The position numbers were made by a program, and so were the translations under genes. 64,000 bases of DNA from Cyanobacteria bacterium TGS_CYA1 (lineage in GTDB: Bacteria; Cyanobacteriota; Vampirovibrionia; Obscuribacterales; Obscuribacteraceae): assembly GCA_026129135.1 (NCBI GenBank), contig JAHCIQ010000004.1:247382-311381 (forward strand). The letters run 5' to 3'. Under the pieces are notes generated by a model. That model did no database searches, had not been told where the DNA came from, and worked only from the letters and a program-made list of their open reading frames with translations. Below are positions 1 to 8,616 of this stretch, piece by piece (the first letter of the stretch is position 1; each line of letters starts with the position of its first letter).

Positions 1-1
1 T

Positions 2-535
2 CTGCTCTGGTTCACTGTGCCTGTGGTGAAGACTCGTCTTGAGCCGCTTTTGACCAATGCCCAGAATGACACGAGTACACGGGTGCGATTTTCGATTTGG
101 CAAGAGAGCATAGAAATGTGGCAGAAAGGACCGGTTCTAGGTCGGGGAATCAACAATTTTCCCAAGCTCAACTACAAAGAAGCAATCGTTCCTGGTATTT
201 CTGAACATCTTACCCATGCTCATTCCAACTATTTGCATTTGCTTGTGTGTCTGGGTCTGCCTGGATTGTTTGCGTATCTTGTTTTGCTTGGACAAACCTT
301 TTATATGGGATTTTCCAACTGGCGTAATGGTAAGTCAGGTGAAATCGACAAAGCGCTTGGGCTTGGCGTTATTGGAGCCCTGGTTTCACTTAGCGTCGCT
401 GGTATTTTCGAATACAATTTTGGAGCAGGACATGTTCGGCTCATATCCTGGTTTGTATTTGCTTTTTTGTTGAGCTTATACCCTCTGGCGAGTCCAGCTC
501 AAAGACCGGAAGCGCATAGCGGTGATGATGCCTGA
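2..535 (+). CDS. O-antigen ligase/polymerase-like membrane protein, 3' part
   Basis: The frame is open to the left edge, so the true start lies outside the window. The visible 177 codons contain the segment GRGINNFPKL followed by HAHSNYLHLL, the pattern of the large periplasmic loop of Wzy/WaaL-type O-antigen ligases (Wzy_C). Two or three hydrophobic helices follow. Family members act at the inner membrane, joining or polymerising undecaprenyl-linked glycans. The last 60 bases overlap the 3' end of the convergent MATE gene. The family call rests on the loop motif and topology; ligase versus polymerase cannot be separated here. Confidence 0.75.
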   Translation: MLWFTVPVVKTRLEPLLTNAQNDTSTRVRFSIWQESIEMWQKGPVLGRGINNFPKLNYKEAIVPGISEHLTHAHSNYLHLLVCLGLPGLFAYLVLLGQTFYMGFSNWRNGKSGEIDKALGLGVIGALVSLSVAGIFEYNFGAGHVRLISWFVFAFLLSLYPLASPAQRPEAHSGDDA

Positions 536-1888
536 CATGGCGACTGAAAGGGTCATTGCAAGCCACGCTCCGCTTGGTCCCATATCGAGCCCGAGTACGA
601 ACCAGTAAGCAAGCGGCAGTCTGATTAACCAGTTACAGACGATTGTTATCCACATTGGTGTTTTGGTATCACCAGCGCCTTGCAGCGCTCCAGACAAAAT
701 CATCGCTATGGCGAGAAACGGCTCGCAGAATGCTGCTATTCTCAAATAGCTCGCAATATGCGGGATAGTCACAGGATCGGTACTGATCCAGGAGGCGATA
801 TTGTCAGCCAGCAAAAACATTCCTGTTGCCAGTGCCGTCAGGCTCCAGAAGCCTACTGTGGCCATTTTCACACCAGCCTGATAGGCGCGTTTGACTTTTC
901 TGGCGCCAAGATTTTGTCCCACAATTGAAGATACAGCCATGTTCAAAGCCATGATAGGCATGAACAGCAAAGCTTCTATGCGCATTCCAACTGCAAGTGC
1001 TGCAAGAGCCGGAGTAGGCGAATCGCACTTTGACAAAATAAAATAGAGCACGAATAAACTGGTTGCCCAGCCAAGTCTTTGCAGTGCCGATGGCACACCG
1101 ATTTTTACTACACGTCTTATGCGGTCTATTTCTATGGGCATGAAATGATGGAACGATGGCGCCAGTTTGGAGCGTCGCAAAAGAAACAAGCCTAAAAGCG
1201 ATGAAGTGAAAGAGGCTACCACAGCCGAGATTGCTATGCCTTGAACACCAAGATTAGCCACTGGCCATTGCATTACTACGGTCAAAAAATCACCAATGAC
1301 AGTAAGCGAGGTGAAACAAGCCACGAGCACAAGCGGCGTTTTTGCGTCTCCGCTTGCTCTCAATGCCGAATTCATCACCGACACTATACTGAATGGAATT
1401 ATATAGAAGCTATAAATACACAGATATTGTCTGGCTAGAGCTTGCACCTCAAGCGAGTTTGAAAACATCGAAAGCGACATGATGCCAAAAACGAGCAGAG
1501 CAAGAGACAAAACAATTCCAAACAAGAAAGAAAATAGAATAGATTGAGCTGTGAATTTCACGCCTTCTTCATAGTTCTTCTCGCCCCAGTAGCGCGAAAC
1601 TATGGCAGTGGTTCCCATGCTCACGCCCATAATCAGAAGCATGGCAAAAAAGGCTATGTGCTCAGAAATTCCTACTGCAGCCTGACTCGAGGTGCCAAGA
1701 AATCCTGCGACATACAGATCGCATATACCAACTAGAGAGTTAGCTACGGTTGCAATCAGTAATGGCCAGGCCATCACCCAGCAGGCGCGCCACAGATTGC
1801 CTGTGACTAAAGTATCGTCGAAATGTGGTTTTTCAGCTTCTGGAAGGCTTTCTTGAGCAATCGGACGCTTGTCTAAAGTGGTGTTCAA
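476..1888 (-). CDS. MATE family efflux transporter
   Basis: A 470-residue polytopic inner-membrane protein with about twelve hydrophobic helices arranged as two similar halves. Motifs include SRYWGEKNYEEG in the first half, VGQNLGARK in the second, and repeated GDAKTPL / GDTKTPM segments, which are hallmarks of MatE domains. MATE proteins export cationic or other compounds using Na+ or H+ gradients; the substrate cannot be predicted. The start codon is TTG with no convincing Shine-Dalgarno, so the N-terminus could be somewhat shorter. It is convergent with the O-antigen-ligase-like gene and overlaps its end. Confidence 0.9.
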   Translation of the reverse strand: MNTTLDKRPIAQESLPEAEKPHFDDTLVTGNLWRACWVMAWPLLIATVANSLVGICDLYVAGFLGTSSQAAVGISEHIAFFAMLLIMGVSMGTTAIVSRYWGEKNYEEGVKFTAQSILFSFLFGIVLSLALLVFGIMSLSMFSNSLEVQALARQYLCIYSFYIIPFSIVSVMNSALRASGDAKTPLVLVACFTSLTVIGDFLTVVMQWPVANLGVQGIAISAVVASFTSSLLGLFLLRRSKLAPSFHHFMPIEIDRIRRVVKIGVPSALQRLGWATSLFVLYFILSKCDSPTPALAALAVGMRIEALLFMPIMALNMAVSSIVGQNLGARKVKRAYQAGVKMATVGFWSLTALATGMFLLADNIASWISTDPVTIPHIASYLRIAAFCEPFLAIAMILSGALQGAGDTKTPMWITIVCNWLIRLPLAYWFVLGLDMGPSGAWLAMTLSVAMSGIITAMRFRSLSWTRQRV

Positions 1889-1973
1889 TGTTGCAACTTT
1901 TTGTGATGAAACATAAGTTTAAACTTCTAGATGGTATAAATACAAGTTGATTCATTCTTAGAGGAATTGCGCC

Positions 1974-2597
1974 GTGAAGCTGCACAGTAGAATTTTCGGT
2001 TGGAAACAAGTTTGGTTTGAATTTTCTGAGGAATTTAATGCTCAGATTGATGATCCCAATCCTGATTCGAGCACTTCAAAACTGACAATGTCCATGCCAA
2101 TCGACGGCACCGACTGGGAACTGCTCTATACCATGGTTCCAGGCGACGACAAATTGAAGTCTGACCAGCACACAACAGTCGAGACTAATATCATTGGCAC
2201 CGACGATTTCAAATTTGCTCTTTATCCTGAATCCTGGTATCACGGTTTGCACAAATTGCTTGGCGTGCAAGACATCGTAGTAGGGCACGAAGATTTCGAC
2301 AAAGCCTTCATGATCAAAGGTTCTGATGAAGCCAAAGTCAAAGCGCTCTTCGACGATCCAGTTTTGCGCAAACTCTTTTTGGAAGAACCGCAAATGCAAT
2401 ACTGGGTTTCAGTCGAGCATCAAGAATCGATGCCGACCAGGAAAGCATTGCGCGAAGGTCAAAACAAATTGCTCAGCTTGAGAGTTAAAGGTGCCGTAGA
2501 CGATTTCGAGCGCTTAAAGACCTTCTACAAACTCAAACACCGGATTCTTTCCCAGCTAGCCCGTTTGGGCGTTTGCCATCCCGGTAGTCAGGCTTAG
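1974..2597 (+). CDS. Uncharacterised protein, possibly DUF3137-like
   Basis: A 207-residue soluble protein with a GTG start preceded at good spacing by AGAGGAA. I see no signal peptide or membrane segment. The central part reads FMIKGSDEAKVKALFDDP, the pattern seen in DUF3137-type proteins, where a folded strand-rich domain is followed by a residue run describing a helix and a short loop. That resemblance is weak and no function follows from it. The end overlaps the convergent DUF4384 gene by 65 bases. Confidence 0.7.
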   Translation: MKLHSRIFGWKQVWFEFSEEFNAQIDDPNPDSSTSKLTMSMPIDGTDWELLYTMVPGDDKLKSDQHTTVETNIIGTDDFKFALYPESWYHGLHKLLGVQDIVVGHEDFDKAFMIKGSDEAKVKALFDDPVLRKLFLEEPQMQYWVSVEHQESMPTRKALREGQNKLLSLRVKGAVDDFERLKTFYKLKHRILSQLARLGVCHPGSQA

Positions 2598-3210
2598 CAC
2601 CTGGTTCGGCTTTTGGCGCATCTTCAATGGAATAGAAGAAGTCGTCGCTGTTTTCGCTCGACAACTCTTTCAAGCGTTCTAGAAGCTGGTCGCCACTCAT
2701 TTTGAGTGTGTGTTCAAGCGGCTCAGTTGCAGCCCAGTCGGTCTGGGCTATCAGTTTGTCGCGCAATAATTTTCCTTGCTCGCTGTCTTTGATGGCAGCA
2801 GAAACCATTTTGCCAGGCGTGCTATCTACTCGAAGCGCATATTCGGCTCTTGCCGATTTTATAGTGCTTATTTCCATGGGCTCGTGGCAGCCAGGCGTGT
2901 GTTTGTGAGACATTCTAGATGGATAAATTGCCATCACTTTGTCATCGTGACTTATGTAGAACAAGTAAATATAAGACTTTTGATGCGGCACGAGCGTGAC
3001 AGTAAACTGGTCGCCAAATTTATATTGATGCTGCGGCTTGTTCCAGATAGTGTCTATCAGTCGTTTTCTGTCGTCTTTTCGAGCTTTGAAAGTGAAATCA
3101 GCTTTGGTGTCATCGTTTTGCAACGAGCTTTTAGCCAACGATGCGTTGGTTGAAAGTGAAAGTGAAAAGGCGGACAAAAAGACTAGCGTGCGTCTTGAAT
3201 TCACGTACAT
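2533..3210 (-). CDS. Secreted DUF4384 domain protein
   Basis: 225 residues with an N-terminal signal peptide: a basic start, a hydrophobic stretch FLSAFSLSLS, and a likely cut near ASLAKS. The core has FTVTLVPHQKSYIYLFYISH followed by KVMAIYPS, the DUF4384 signature (a beta-sandwich that often sits beside kinases or caspase-like proteins). Its role is unknown. It is third in a minus-strand run after smpB and the GHL10 gene, 24 bases behind the latter, so it is probably cotranscribed. Its 3' end overlaps the convergent gene at 1974-2597. Confidence 0.8.
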   Translation of the reverse strand: MYVNSRRTLVFLSAFSLSLSTNASLAKSSLQNDDTKADFTFKARKDDRKRLIDTIWNKPQHQYKFGDQFTVTLVPHQKSYIYLFYISHDDKVMAIYPSRMSHKHTPGCHEPMEISTIKSARAEYALRVDSTPGKMVSAAIKDSEQGKLLRDKLIAQTDWAATEPLEHTLKMSGDQLLERLKELSSENSDDFFYSIEDAPKAEPGAKPDYRDGKRPNGLAGKESGV

Positions 3211-3234
3211 TGGCTTTAGTTGTGTCTTTCTAGT

Positions 3235-5685
3235 CTAGTTACTCTGGCTCGACACTACGGATGATGACTGCACTTTCGCTTTGTGTGAAGCATATGAAAG
3301 TATGGCTTCCACCTGTCCAAGATAATTGGCGATGTACTGAGCTCTGTAACCTCTTTGGATAAAGGCTTCCAGCCTGAGCCATTCTTTGACGGTATTGTGC
3401 AGACGTTCTATATCTTTGTTGACTGAATCAATTTCAGACGCACTTGAATTGTTTTTGAGCGAGTGCATCGTTTTTTGAATCACTTCAATTTGAGACAGAA
3501 CATCATTTGTGCTGGCAGTATCCGAGAGGATATGCCCACGAGGATCTTGCAAATAACGATTTAGCATAGCTACAAAATCGTCAAATAAAAATCGGCTGGC
3601 TCGAAGTGGTTCCGATTGCGGCGTCAGTAAAGTTTGACGACGGTATGGTCCCAACTTCAATACGTTCAATTTTTTATCATCCAGGTGAGCGACTGCAAAC
3701 ATTGTAGTACCAAGAGTTCCGGTTGCTCTAGCCGAGTCTAATTGTTCAATCAGACCAGCTGTGTCTATACGCATGATAGCTAATCCTGGATATACAAGAG
3801 CTTTATCGGACGTGCTCTCGCGACAATAGTCAGCCATCACGGTCAAATTCTGGGCAGTAGATGCATACGTCATCGGATTGAGAGTATCGATCCAGCCGTT
3901 TGCTACCCAGGTTTCCCATTCTTGTTGAATAGCACCAACGCGCATGCGTCTTGGAAAAGCATAAACGGCTGCCGAGATGCGTAGTCCGGGCTTTATTTGA
4001 TTGAGCAATTCTCTTGTTTCTTTGACGAAACTGCTCACTTGATGAACTTTCCATGCCATGAAAACTTCTCTTGTGTTTTCGTCGAATCTATCGAGATTGA
4101 GTCCGGTCTCTTGTTCGAATTTTTGGCGAGATAGCCAGTTGAAGCCCATTTCGGAGCCTTTATTATTGAACGGATAACGAATATAGTCGAGCTGAATTCC
4201 ATCTACCGGATATTTAGTAACAACTTCAGCCATCAAGTCTTTAACGAATTGTCGGCATTCTTTGTTGGATGGATCAATCCAGAATTCGGTTTGTTTTGGT
4301 GGAACCAACTGACCGTTGTTGTATGCCATCGCCCATGATATCGGGTGGCGTGAAAGCACTGGACCTGGATAATCGGCTTCTTTGCCAATAATTGGGTTGT
4401 GTCTCATATTGCCTACGTTGAAAATCCAGAGCCAGGCGTGAATTTCCATGCCATGTTTTTTCGCTTCTTTGCAGGCGGTGCCAAGCGGATCCCAGCTCAG
4501 TGTTTCTGGATTCTGGTCTGTGAACTTGCTTGGGTACATAGTGAAACCAGCGTTATTGGTTTCGAAATAAATTACATTGATGCCTGATTGTTTCAGGCGT
4601 CCAATCAAGTCTGCCATGCCTTTTGCATTTTTGGTCGAAACAATCGTGCCGCGATCAAGCCATACCGAACGGGCTTCGACCGGTCGCACGGGCATTGCCT
4701 GTCCAAATGAAAGTGCGTAAAGTTCGCGTGCTTTGGCTAAATGTTCGTCTGCTTCCTGGAATCTGCGCTCTTTATAAGCCGAATGGAATGATTTGGACTG
4801 CTCTTGCGCTTTGTTGAAACTTTCTTCAATTTGACTAATTGGAACTGCGAACTCGGCTTGTTTAGCAGTTTTGATCGCTTCGTCTGTTCGATTGAACAAG
4901 AAGGTGAGTTCTTCTGTGATTGTTTGATATTCAGCAAAACTTATTTGTACTGCCGCTTCTTGCGTGATTCCAGGTGAAAGTTCATCCAGAGTCATGGCAA
5001 GAAAACGAGCATTTGCAGTAATGTCGCCTTGAACTCCAAGTACCCAACCAAGATAAGCTGCTTGCGGTTTTTTGACGATAGCAATGCCAGTGTCCTGACC
5101 CTTCTCGTCCGAACCGCGCCAGACTGCTAACTTCTTAGTATCGGGCGTAGTAACCAGATTTGCCACCATAGTGCCTACGGCAAAATCTTCTTGCATCGGC
5201 AGAGGCGTGTCAGTCCAGACCAGTTTGTTTCTGCTTTTGAAAACTTGTTGTTGATTGACGCTTACTCCAGCGAGGGCTGAAAGTGCTTGAGCGCGCGATG
5301 TCTGCACACCGCCACCATCCATCACAACCAGTTTGCCACCGCTTTTACAATAGTCGATAAGCCCGTTTTGAGTTTCAGCAGAGACATCTACGCAAAGCGG
5401 AATGATGATTGCTCTATATTTGGAAAGAGATGTTTTGCCGCCCGAAGCATCTGATTCGCTGATTTCGTCAAAGTGCAAATTGGCATTGTTCAACACATTC
5501 TTGAACAAGTTATAGTCGTCGTCATAAGTGCCAAGATGTTGATCCTGATACGAATTTATATTGGTCGTGCTCCGAAGAACGGCTAAGGGAGTGACATTTT
5601 TAGCCAGTGCGCTAAGCGACGTAAAAGATATACTCGATATGAGCAAACTACAAAGAGTTGCTAATACTTTCAAAAAATCTTTCAC
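3235..5685 (-). CDS. Secreted family-10-like glycoside hydrolase (GHL10/DUF187) with N-terminal amidotransferase-like domain
   Basis: I place the start at the GTG at 5685 because AGGAGA precedes it by eight bases and a clean signal peptide follows (KDFLKVLATLCSLLISSIS). This gives 816 residues and removes an overlap with smpB. Residues about 35-230 resemble a ThuA/glutamine-amidotransferase-like alpha/beta domain (YRAIIIPLCVDV, LVVMDGGGVQ). Next comes a helical linker, then the GHL10 TIM barrel with GMEIHAWLWIFN, DGIQLDYIRYP and LNPMTYAST. GHL10 proteins are thought to act on polysaccharide or peptidoglycan outside the inner membrane; the substrate is unknown. A helical C-terminal tail has no recognised domain. 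Confidence 0.85.
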   Translation of the reverse strand: MKDFLKVLATLCSLLISSISFTSLSALAKNVTPLAVLRSTTNINSYQDQHLGTYDDDYNLFKNVLNNANLHFDEISESDASGGKTSLSKYRAIIIPLCVDVSAETQNGLIDYCKSGGKLVVMDGGGVQTSRAQALSALAGVSVNQQQVFKSRNKLVWTDTPLPMQEDFAVGTMVANLVTTPDTKKLAVWRGSDEKGQDTGIAIVKKPQAAYLGWVLGVQGDITANARFLAMTLDELSPGITQEAAVQISFAEYQTITEELTFLFNRTDEAIKTAKQAEFAVPISQIEESFNKAQEQSKSFHSAYKERRFQEADEHLAKARELYALSFGQAMPVRPVEARSVWLDRGTIVSTKNAKGMADLIGRLKQSGINVIYFETNNAGFTMYPSKFTDQNPETLSWDPLGTACKEAKKHGMEIHAWLWIFNVGNMRHNPIIGKEADYPGPVLSRHPISWAMAYNNGQLVPPKQTEFWIDPSNKECRQFVKDLMAEVVTKYPVDGIQLDYIRYPFNNKGSEMGFNWLSRQKFEQETGLNLDRFDENTREVFMAWKVHQVSSFVKETRELLNQIKPGLRISAAVYAFPRRMRVGAIQQEWETWVANGWIDTLNPMTYASTAQNLTVMADYCRESTSDKALVYPGLAIMRIDTAGLIEQLDSARATGTLGTTMFAVAHLDDKKLNVLKLGPYRRQTLLTPQSEPLRASRFLFDDFVAMLNRYLQDPRGHILSDTASTNDVLSQIEVIQKTMHSLKNNSSASEIDSVNKDIERLHNTVKEWLRLEAFIQRGYRAQYIANYLGQVEAILSYASHKAKVQSSSVVSSQSN

Positions 5686-5698
5686 TCGATTTTGTCTC

Positions 5699-6214
5699 CT
5701 ATCTTTTCGATGATGACTTCGCCAGTCTATCCAGTTCGCGTTTGTTGTCGCGCTTGGCAATGCTTTCGCGTTTGTCATACAAATGCTTGCCTTTGCCCAG
5801 TGCTAAGTCTACTTTGACCCAGTTCCTTTTGAAGTAGAGCTTAAGTGGAATAAGGGTTAATCCTTTTTCCTTAGTCTGGGACTTGAGTTTTAAAATTTGT
5901 CGCTTTTGCAAGAGCAGTCGGCGTTTGCGCAAAGGCTCATGGTTGAAGCGGTTGCCGAATTCATATACAGCGATATTGCAGTTGTATAGATAAACCTCTC
6001 CGCCTTCGATGCGGGCGAAAGCGTCTTGCAAGCTCGCTTTGCCTTGACGAATCGATTTGACTTCGGTTCCAACAAGCTCGATGCCTGTTTCCAGAGTGTC
6101 GATTATGGTGTATTCATGGCGTGCTCGACGATTTTGAGCCACTACTTTGTAATCTGGTTCAGATTTGTCTTTTGAATCAGATTTTTTTTTGTCGGTTTTC
6201 TTTGCAGCTGGCAT
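5699..6214 (-). CDS. smpB: SsrA-binding protein SmpB
   Basis: 171 residues, with the core NRRARHEYTIIDTLETGIEL, TEVKSIRQGKASLQDAFARI and the tail motif LALGKGKHLYDKRESIAKRD. SmpB binds tmRNA and delivers it to stalled ribosomes for trans-translation. The Lys/Arg-rich C-terminal tail, which enters the mRNA channel, is present. An N-terminal Lys/Asp/Ser-rich extension of about 20 residues makes it slightly longer than usual. It heads a minus-strand run with the GHL10 and DUF4384 genes. The tmRNA gene is not in this window. Confidence 0.97.
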   Translation of the reverse strand: MPAAKKTDKKKSDSKDKSEPDYKVVAQNRRARHEYTIIDTLETGIELVGTEVKSIRQGKASLQDAFARIEGGEVYLYNCNIAVYEFGNRFNHEPLRKRRLLLQKRQILKLKSQTKEKGLTLIPLKLYFKRNWVKVDLALGKGKHLYDKRESIAKRDNKRELDRLAKSSSKR

Positions 6215-6255
6215 CTATCTACTTTAAGGTATTGACTGCTAGTTGTTGACTAACC

Positions 6256-7359
6256 ATGTTAAGATCTTTTCAAGAGGCTCTGGCAGTGATTAAGATAACT
6301 CCTTTTTTTCCAGGTGACGCCGCGCAAGTGCGCGCACTTTTGCGTTACCAGGAAGAGCCGGTTCCGTTTGACGCTTTTGTGTCGGAAGAAAAGGTTATCA
6401 ACTCCAAAATGAGTTTCTGGCAGCACTGGGTGCCAATTGCTTTTCACCGCACAACATCTGTTTATCTGGCCAAAGAAGACAACACTGTGCTTGGCCTCAT
6501 TGCTCTCGATTCTCTGGGCAGGTCCAATCACACCTGGCAGGTCAATCAACTCGTGGTGCATCCACGTCATCGTGGCAGAGGTATTGCAGAAGAACTGTTG
6601 CGCTACGCTCTTGCATTGTTTGGCGGTCAAGGCATAAGTCATTTCTTGTGCGAAGTGTCTAATCAAAATTCGTCAGCTATTTCGCTGCTGGTTTCTTGCG
6701 GCTTCAGACGTTGCAGTCGAATCAGTTATTACCAGGTGCCGATTGACTACTCTCCACCCGAGGTCAATTATGGCGATGCCGACTTCAGCGCTTTTCGCAT
6801 TGCTCAACCACCCGATGGTGCCAAAATTTACGCGCTTCACCAGGAAATCATTCCGCCTGAAGAACGTCGCATTTTCAATTTCGTGGCGGAAGACTACCGT
6901 ATAAATGATGTAAAAATGGACCGCTCCCGCTTCAAGCTGGAGCAGAGCGAATTATTCTGGGTAACAGAAGAAACCGAAAGACAAGTGATCCCTTGCGCTG
7001 CTCGAGTAAAGACATCTAAAAACGGCGACCACTTGCTCGAATTTTATGTGAATTCAGGTTGGTCGCATCTTGCTTGCGACCTTGTCAACTTTGTGGTGGG
7101 AACGACAATCAAGGCTCAAATGCAGGGCATGGTCGTAATCAAAGTATTCGATTTTCAAGATAATGTTGCTCAAGCTTTGAGCCAACTGGGGCTGGAGCCA
7201 AGTGCCACTTGTTATCTAATGGCAAAAGAGCAATGGATGCGAGCCAAGAAGAAAAAACGTCTCAGGCTCGACCCGACCGTCACTTTGCCCAGTATGGGCA
7301 AGCCGGCAATCAACATTCCATATATGTCTGATTCTAATTTGAATCTAACTGATTCTTAA
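6256..7359 (+). CDS. GNAT family N-acetyltransferase
   Basis: 367 residues. The acetyl-CoA-binding motif A is clear at about residues 96-115: VNQLVVHPRHRGRGIAEELL, with the R-x-x-G-x-G pyrophosphate loop. The N-terminal half is therefore a normal GNAT domain. The C-terminal half (about 170-340) has GNAT-like alternation of strands and helices but no readable second motif A, so it may be a degenerate repeat. The substrate is unknown. It is divergent from smpB with 41 bases between starts and lies upstream of rpsL on the same strand. Confidence 0.85.
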   Translation: MLRSFQEALAVIKITPFFPGDAAQVRALLRYQEEPVPFDAFVSEEKVINSKMSFWQHWVPIAFHRTTSVYLAKEDNTVLGLIALDSLGRSNHTWQVNQLVVHPRHRGRGIAEELLRYALALFGGQGISHFLCEVSNQNSSAISLLVSCGFRRCSRISYYQVPIDYSPPEVNYGDADFSAFRIAQPPDGAKIYALHQEIIPPEERRIFNFVAEDYRINDVKMDRSRFKLEQSELFWVTEETERQVIPCAARVKTSKNGDHLLEFYVNSGWSHLACDLVNFVVGTTIKAQMQGMVVIKVFDFQDNVAQALSQLGLEPSATCYLMAKEQWMRAKKKKRLRLDPTVTLPSMGKPAINIPYMSDSNLNLTDS

Positions 7360-7414
7360 TTTAAGCGATTTGTAAAGCATATAGAAATATTCGAGCCGCC
7401 AATTCCACATTGGG

Positions 7415-7426
7415 TGCAGAATCTGG
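7415..7426 (+). promoter_or_regulatory. Shared 12-bp motif in rpsL leader (copy 1)
   Basis: The 12 bases TGCAGAATCTGG lie about 93 bases upstream of the rpsL start. The identical word lies upstream of fusA, 63 bases before its ATG. The flanks are also partly alike (TACTCTAA versus CATCCAAA). It may be a promoter element or leader-RNA site common to the ribosomal genes. No function is shown. Confidence 0.4.
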
Positions 7427-7518
7427 TACTCTAAGCCTGATTTGCTATGAGCCCGTTGCCTTAGAAATCAGAGCCGGAAGGTTCGTTGCGGGCGCACTTT
7501 AGAATTCAGGAGTACGTG

Positions 7519-7926
7519 GTGCCTACCATTAATCAGCTTATCCGCCGTGAAAGACAAAAGGTCACATTCAAGACCAAGTCGCCGGCACTTAAATCTTGCC
7601 CACAGCGTCGTGGCGTCTGCACTCAGGTGAAGACAACCACACCTAAAAAGCCAAACTCGGCGCTGAGAAAAATCGCCAGGGTCCGTTTGACCAACGGCAT
7701 GGAAATCACAGCTTATATCCCCGGTGTAGGTCACAACCTCCAGGAGCACAGTGTCGTTCTCGTCAGAGGCGGAAGAGTCAAGGACTTGCCTGGTGTTCGT
7801 TATCACATCGTGCGTGGTGCACTCGACACAGCTGGTGTCAAAGACCGCGCGCAAGGCAGATCCAAATACGGCACCAAGCGTCCCAAGCCAGGTGCTGCAC
7901 CTGCTGCCGGCGGCAAAAAGAAATAA
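7519..7926 (+). CDS. rpsL: 30S ribosomal protein S12
   Basis: 135 residues from the GTG at 7519. CAGGAG at 7508-7513 and the canonical N-terminus [12 protein letters not shown] decide this start over one 33 bases upstream. Conserved S12 stretches are [17 protein letters not shown] and [19 protein letters not shown]12 sits at the decoding centre of the 30S subunit. The lysines at the two classical streptomycin-resistance positions (PKKPNS and GGRVKDLPG) are the sensitive-type residues. It is the first gene of the str cluster with rpsG and fusA. Confidence 0.98.
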   Translation: MPTINQLIRRERQKVTFKTKSPALKSCPQRRGVCTQVKTTTPKKPNSALRKIARVRLTNGMEITAYIPGVGHNLQEHSVVLVRGGRVKDLPGVRYHIVRGALDTAGVKDRAQGRSKYGTKRPKPGAAPAAGGKKK

Positions 7927-7958
7927 CTAATTAGATAGAGAATTGGAGAAATAAGTTC

Positions 7959-8429
7959 ATGTCCAGACGTTCAGCTGCTATCAAAAGAGTGCCACCACAA
8001 GATCCTGTTTACGACAGCCAGCTTGTGTCACGCTTTGTCAATCGTATGATGCAGCGCGGTAAAAAGAGCACAGCTCAAAATCTGTTCTACTCCGCTCTCA
8101 ATTTGATTCAAGAAAAGACAGCTCAAGAGCCTCTTGAAATTTTCAACAAAGCTGTGAAAAACGTCACACCACTGGTTGAAGTTAAAGCTCGTCGTGTTGG
8201 CGGTTCTACCTATCAGGTTCCAGTCGAAGTGAAATCGTCCAGAGGCGTTGCTCTTGCAACCCAGTGGATTATCACCAATAGTCGCAAACGTGGTGGCAGA
8301 TCTTTTGCAGAGCGTCTTTCTGCAGAATTGATCGATGCTTCAAACGGAGCGGGTGCTTCAGTCAAAAAGCGTGACGATACACATAAAATGGCTGAAGCCA
8401 ACAAAGCTTTTGCGCACTATCGCTATTAA
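7959..8429 (+). CDS. rpsG: 30S ribosomal protein S7
   Basis: 156 residues, the usual S7 length, with MSRRSAAIKR, a Q-R-G-KKS loop near residue 30, VGGSTYQVPVEV and the C-terminal KMAEANKAFAHYRY. S7 nucleates assembly of the 30S head by binding 16S rRNA and contacts the E site. The gap to rpsL is 32 bases with a GGAGAA ribosome binding site, so the two are cotranscribed. Confidence 0.98.
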   Translation: MSRRSAAIKRVPPQDPVYDSQLVSRFVNRMMQRGKKSTAQNLFYSALNLIQEKTAQEPLEIFNKAVKNVTPLVEVKARRVGGSTYQVPVEVKSSRGVALATQWIITNSRKRGGRSFAERLSAELIDASNGAGASVKKRDDTHKMAEANKAFAHYRY

Positions 8430-8458
8430 TAAGTAGAGCGTCAAAAATATTTTTGCAG

Positions 8459-8482
8459 TGAGCGGAGTTTAAACTTCGCTCA
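8459..8482 (+). terminator. Hairpin after rpsG, possible terminator or processing site
   Basis: TGAGCGGAGTTT pairs with AAACTTCGCTCA with a single G-T mismatch. In practice a stem of about ten base pairs forms around a TTTAAA-type loop. It lies 29 bases after the rpsG stop and is followed by TTGTCGTTTT, a modest T-run. It could partly terminate rpsL-rpsG transcripts, leaving fusA with its own promoter in the remaining 130 bases. Confidence 0.45.
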
Positions 8483-8541
8483 TTGTCGTTTTGCAAGGTT
8501 TTTCATTGTAAAGAAAAGCACAATCATTTCTAAACGAAATA

Positions 8542-8553
8542 TGCAGAATCTGG
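8542..8553 (+). promoter_or_regulatory. Shared 12-bp motif in fusA leader (copy 2)
   Basis: Second copy of TGCAGAATCTGG, 63 bases upstream of the fusA ATG and 59 bases after the post-rpsG hairpin. A 12-base match between two short leaders in the same cluster is unlikely by chance. I cannot tell whether it acts as DNA or RNA. Confidence 0.4.
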
Positions 8554-8616
8554 CATCCAAACTAGTTCTCATGATATTTTCAAGAGGTGGTTGTTTTGGT
8601 ATAAAGGAAGACCATC

